Shown piece after piece: positions 60,430-64,000 of a stretch of 64,000 nt of DNA. The translations under genes and the position numbers were made by a program. How positions within the stretch are numbered: position 1 is the stretch's first letter; every line of letters begins with the position of its first letter. The notes under the pieces were generated by a model. It was given only the letters and a program-made list of their open reading frames with translations, had not been told where the DNA came from and searched no databases. The DNA comes from Anaeromyces robustus (taxonomy: Eukaryota; Neocallimastigomycota; Neocallimastigomycetes; Neocallimastigales; Neocallimastigaceae), in NCBI GenBank assembly GCA_002104895.1, contig MCFG01000145.1, positions 62,001 to 126,000 on the forward strand, read 5' to 3'.

Positions 60430-63157
60430 TTAATGATTTTTATTTCTTTCTTTTTTATCATCTTCTCTAAAGTTTAAAGATGGTTTAACTGGATGGTAAC
60501 TATTAATGTAAGAAATCTTTTTGGCACCAATTTCAAAAACTTCTTCTTCATCAGCATCTCTATGATTATCTGGATTATTTAATTTTATACTTTTATCCTC
60601 ATCTTCCATTTCTGGTTCATCAATATGAATATTTGTATTAACTTCATTAATAATATCTTCTTTTTCAATTTCTTTTTCATCTTCAACAATAAGTTCATCA
60701 CTAACTACAAATTCACTTTTTTTCATAGACCATTTCTTAATTGGCATAAGAACTTTTGTTGGATCTTTACTTGGATCATATTGACTATTTTCAAAAATTT
60801 GATTAACTAATTGTAAAATAGATGGTTTTTCTTGTTGTGATGGTAAAGTTGATGGACGTTGTTGTTGTTGTTGTTGTTTGGCTGGCCATCCAAATTTCCA
60901 TGGTTTATTTGGTTGTCCTGGTCTATGTGGTCTATGGGGTTTAGTTGGATTAATAATTGGAATTTCTGGTTTAACTTCTGGTAATTTTCCTTCTTGTGGT
61001 CTAATAATTTCTTCTTCTAATGGTGGTGGTTGTTGTTGTTGTTCTTCTTCTAATGGTGGTTGTTGTTGTTCTTCTAATGGTGGTTGTTCTTCTACACCTT
61101 CTTCAATTTCATCTTTATCATCTTCATTAATTGGAGTTACTACTTCAGTTTCTTGTTCATCTACAACAATATCAGTAACAGTTGGTACAGTTTCTTCAAT
61201 AGCTATAGTTTCAGTTGGAACGGTTACTGAAGCTGAAGCTATAAATACTTCATTAATTTCTTCTTCAACTTCAAAAATATCAGATTTTTTAACTCTTTTT
61301 TCTTCAATTAAAATATCATTATTAGTATTTTCTTCAAAAACTTCTTTATTAACATTATCTTCTACATCAGTTAATGTTTCAATATCAATTTTTATATCAA
61401 TATCACTATTTAAAATATCTTTAATATTATTTATAATTTCATTGGTAATAGCATCTTTTTCTCGAGTACTTTCTGGATCATTAATAAATAAATCATCTTT
61501 CATTAATTCATTAACATTTTCTTCAAGAACATTGAAAATATTTGAAACTTGTTGAAGAGCTAATTCTTTAATAATATTAATGGAATTAGTTACTTTTCCT
61601 TTAATATTTGTAATAATAACTTCTTCTTCTTCTTCTTCTTCTTTTTTTACTTCTTCTTCCTTATCTCTTTTATTCATACCACTTAATGATCTTATTGAAG
61701 AATTTAAAAATGATGATGATGAAGGTGGTAAAGAATTTCTTAAATTCTTATTATGAATTGAAGTATTTACTTTTTCATTAACACCAACATGACCATATTT
61801 AATTTTACCATTTGATTTAACAAAACCACTAACGTCTGGATTTTTAAAGGAATGAATTTTACCATAATTTCTTTTTTCTGGATTATTCGTTTTTTCTTGT
61901 TCATCATTATTTGGAATAAGTGAAGCTAAAGTAGAAATAACATCACTATCATCATCTTTACCATTACCATTACCACCTTGACTAACATAAGTATCCATGA
62001 AAAGTTTTACTTTACAAATTTCCGATACAGTTTGCATTTCAGCTATAGATTCTTCATCGGTACTAACTTTTTGGAATTCATCCGTCATTGCAATAAGACA
62101 TTCATCACATAAATCAACATAACTATTAATACTTTGATTATTTTTACTAGTTTCTGCATATTTATTATAAACATCAAATGCACAATAACCTCCTTCTGTA
62201 TTCCTAACACAAAGTGCTTTTTTTTTTTTTTTTATAAAAAAAAATAAAATAAAATAAAAACAATAATAATAATAACAAAAATAATATAATTATTTATTTT
62301 AAAGATAAAAAAATATTATTATATTCGATTTTCATTATTATATATTAAATATTATATAAGCAAATAATCAGTTGAAAAAAAATTAGAAAAAGGAAAAAAA
62401 AAAAAAGAAAAAAATATATTAGTATGTTATATATATATTTTAAAGTTTTAAATAACTATTTTATAACAAATAACTAATAGTTTCTAATAATTTAATAAAA
62501 AATTCACTTTTTTTTTTTTATTGTAAAAAATAACAAAAAAGATTAAAAATATTATTTTATAAATATAAATAATATAAAGAATTACTTTTAACATAGGAAC
62601 ATTGTTCTGGATATAAATTACACCATTCAGTTATATCAGATTGACAAACAATATCAAAAATATGTTCATATGGAGTGATATCAATATCGGTAAATTCTTC
62701 TTGATTTATTGAACCTCTTACATGATTATGAACCTTTAATAGATTTTTTTTATTTTTATTTTTATTTTTATTTTTATATTTTTTATTTTAATTTTTATTT
62801 TTTTTTTTTTATTTTATTTTAATTTTTATATTTTTTAAATTTAAAATGGTTTATAGATAAAAAAAAATAAAATAAAGTATAAAATTATTATTATCGAAAA
62901 AAATAATTAAAACAATTTAATAAATATATATTTTTCGATAAAAAAATGTAATAAAAATGATTTAAAAAAAAAATAATATTTCTAAGAATTTGTTTATTAA
63001 AATAAAAAAAATAAAAATAAAAATAAAATAGAATAGAATAGAAAAATCTTACATGAACTGCTTTTTCAACACCCTTTATTTCAACAGGATGAGCATGAAC
63101 TAATGAAGATGCCAAAAAAATAGCAACTGAAATAATATTTTTTGTTGTTATTCTCAT
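60430..63157 (-). CDS. Secreted Cys-bearing protein with acidic and proline-rich tail, function unknown
   Basis: Three coding exons on minus: 63053-63157, 62586-62733, 60430-62216; 679 residues plus TAA. The N-terminus MRITTKNIISVAIFLASSLV followed by HAHPVE is a classic signal peptide with a likely cleavage after Ala22. A compact region of about 100 residues follows, with spaced cysteines (IVCQS, EWCNLYPEQCS, LCVRNT, GYCAF, LCDECL, EICKV), likely a disulfide-bonded domain. The rest is low-complexity: a GGNGNG linker, Glu-rich stretches, QQPPLEEE repeats, a PTKPHRPHRPGQPNKPWKFG proline-rich basic segment and poly-Gln. No membrane helix, dockerin or enzyme motif is seen. A cell-wall or extracellular role is inferred from the signal peptide alone. 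Convergent with the exonuclease gene. Confidence 0.87.
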
Positions 63158-63499
63158 TACTAAAATTTCCTCCTTTTTTTTTATTTCTTTTTTTTTTTTT
63201 ACGTTTTGTTATTTATTTCTAATTTATAAAAAATTTTTATTAAATATATTACAACTTTTTCTATCAATTATTATTATTTTTTGTTTTTTAAAGAATATCT
63301 ATTGAAATATAAATTTAAAAACAATTATTAAAAAAAAAGTAGTTCTTAAAAAAATATAAAATAAAAAAACGGGAAAATAAAAAAAAAATAAGAATAAAAA
63401 TAAAATAAAATAACGAAAAAAACAAACTTTTTTTTCGTAATTATTATATATTTTTTATTATTTTTAAATTTCCTAATATATTATACATATATTCATAAT

Positions 63500-63534
<35 letters not shown>

Positions 63535-64000
63535 TTTTATTAGGTATATATATTACTTTTTGAATTTTTTGATTTTTTGATTATGCTTAAACAATTCCTT
63601 TATAATCTATTTCTATTTAAAATTGATAATTCTTTTGGTAAAATATATTTTAATATGAATTAGAATATTAAAATAAAGTGATTATAAAAAGTTTATTCTA
63701 TTATAGATTATAATCTTATTTTATAATAACATAAAATATTTTATGTTATTATAAAAATATTGATTTTATATAAAAGATCACTTGAAATTTTTCACTTAAA
63801 ATTTTTAAAAACTTTAATTCTTATATACAAAATAGATAAATAAAAAAAATCTAAAACGGCTGTTACTGATTTTTCTTTATTTAATAAGATGTATAGCAAA
63901 AAAAATATAATAATATTTATTATCAATAAAGTTAAATATATTTAAAATACATATCTTATAATTAATATACTTTAAAATAAAAAAATAAAAAATAAAATTC
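63158..64000. other. Upstream region of the secreted-protein gene
   Basis: It holds poly-T runs, a (TA)n tract near 63505-63530 and a perfect 38-bp palindrome at 63719-63756. No gene is seen to the window end. Confidence 0.6.
63719..63756. repeat. Perfect 38-bp palindrome
   Basis: TTTTATAATAACATAAAAT (63719-63737) is followed with no spacer by its exact reverse complement. Pairing stops at the flanking A/A. It contains a C/G pair, so it is not a simple TA run. Confidence 0.92.

Noticed and set aside
60878-61555. Gly/Ser/Cys-rich 225-residue frame on plus
   Set aside because: It lies antisense to the Glu/Gln/Pro-rich part of the secreted-protein gene, whose own frame is longer and joins a signal peptide.

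Overview
The window is eukaryotic nuclear DNA of extreme A+T content. The genes carry many short AT-rich GT..AG introns, Asn/Ser/Lys-rich disordered stretches and long homopolymer and (TAAA)n/(TAA)n tracts between and inside genes. These traits, the wide gene spacing, dense introns and a Cbf1-type fungal bHLH factor fit an anaerobic gut fungus (Neocallimastigomycota) better than Dictyostelium or Plasmodium. This assignment is inference; no rRNA or other marker is present.

Layout, left to right: (1) the 5' part of a METTL6-like tRNA m3C methyltransferase gene (minus, cut by the window edge); (2) MSH2, 20 exons, divergent from it; (3) about 6 kb of non-coding DNA with a 142-bp tandem repeat; (4) a single-pass membrane protein with a long Ser/Asn-rich tail; (5) a universal stress protein with a long disordered N-terminus; (6) the lariat debranching enzyme DBR1, convergent with (7) a Cbf1-like bHLH factor on minus; (8) about 4 kb of non-coding DNA holding a perfect 32-bp inverted repeat; (9) two related seven-helix membrane proteins in tandem; (10) a large ankyrin-repeat protein (minus); (11) the COMPASS subunit Swd1/RBBP5 (minus), divergent from (12) a coiled-coil protein; (13) a REXO1-type 3'-5' RNA exonuclease with an N-terminal CCCH finger; (14) a secreted Cys-bearing acidic protein (minus).

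Twelve spliced or single-exon genes were assembled by hand to exact reading frames: every exon set sums to a multiple of three. All complete genes end in TAA. Several start with a coding exon of only 6 to 19 nt, and many 3' splice sites follow an A-run rather than a pyrimidine tract.

Most genes are housekeeping (tRNA modification, mismatch repair, intron lariat turnover, H3K4 methylation, RNA trimming). They do not form one pathway. The most novel material is the tandem GPCR-like pair, the secreted protein, the inverted repeats and palindromes, and the splice-site style. No CRISPR array, prokaryotic operon, tRNA or rRNA gene was seen.
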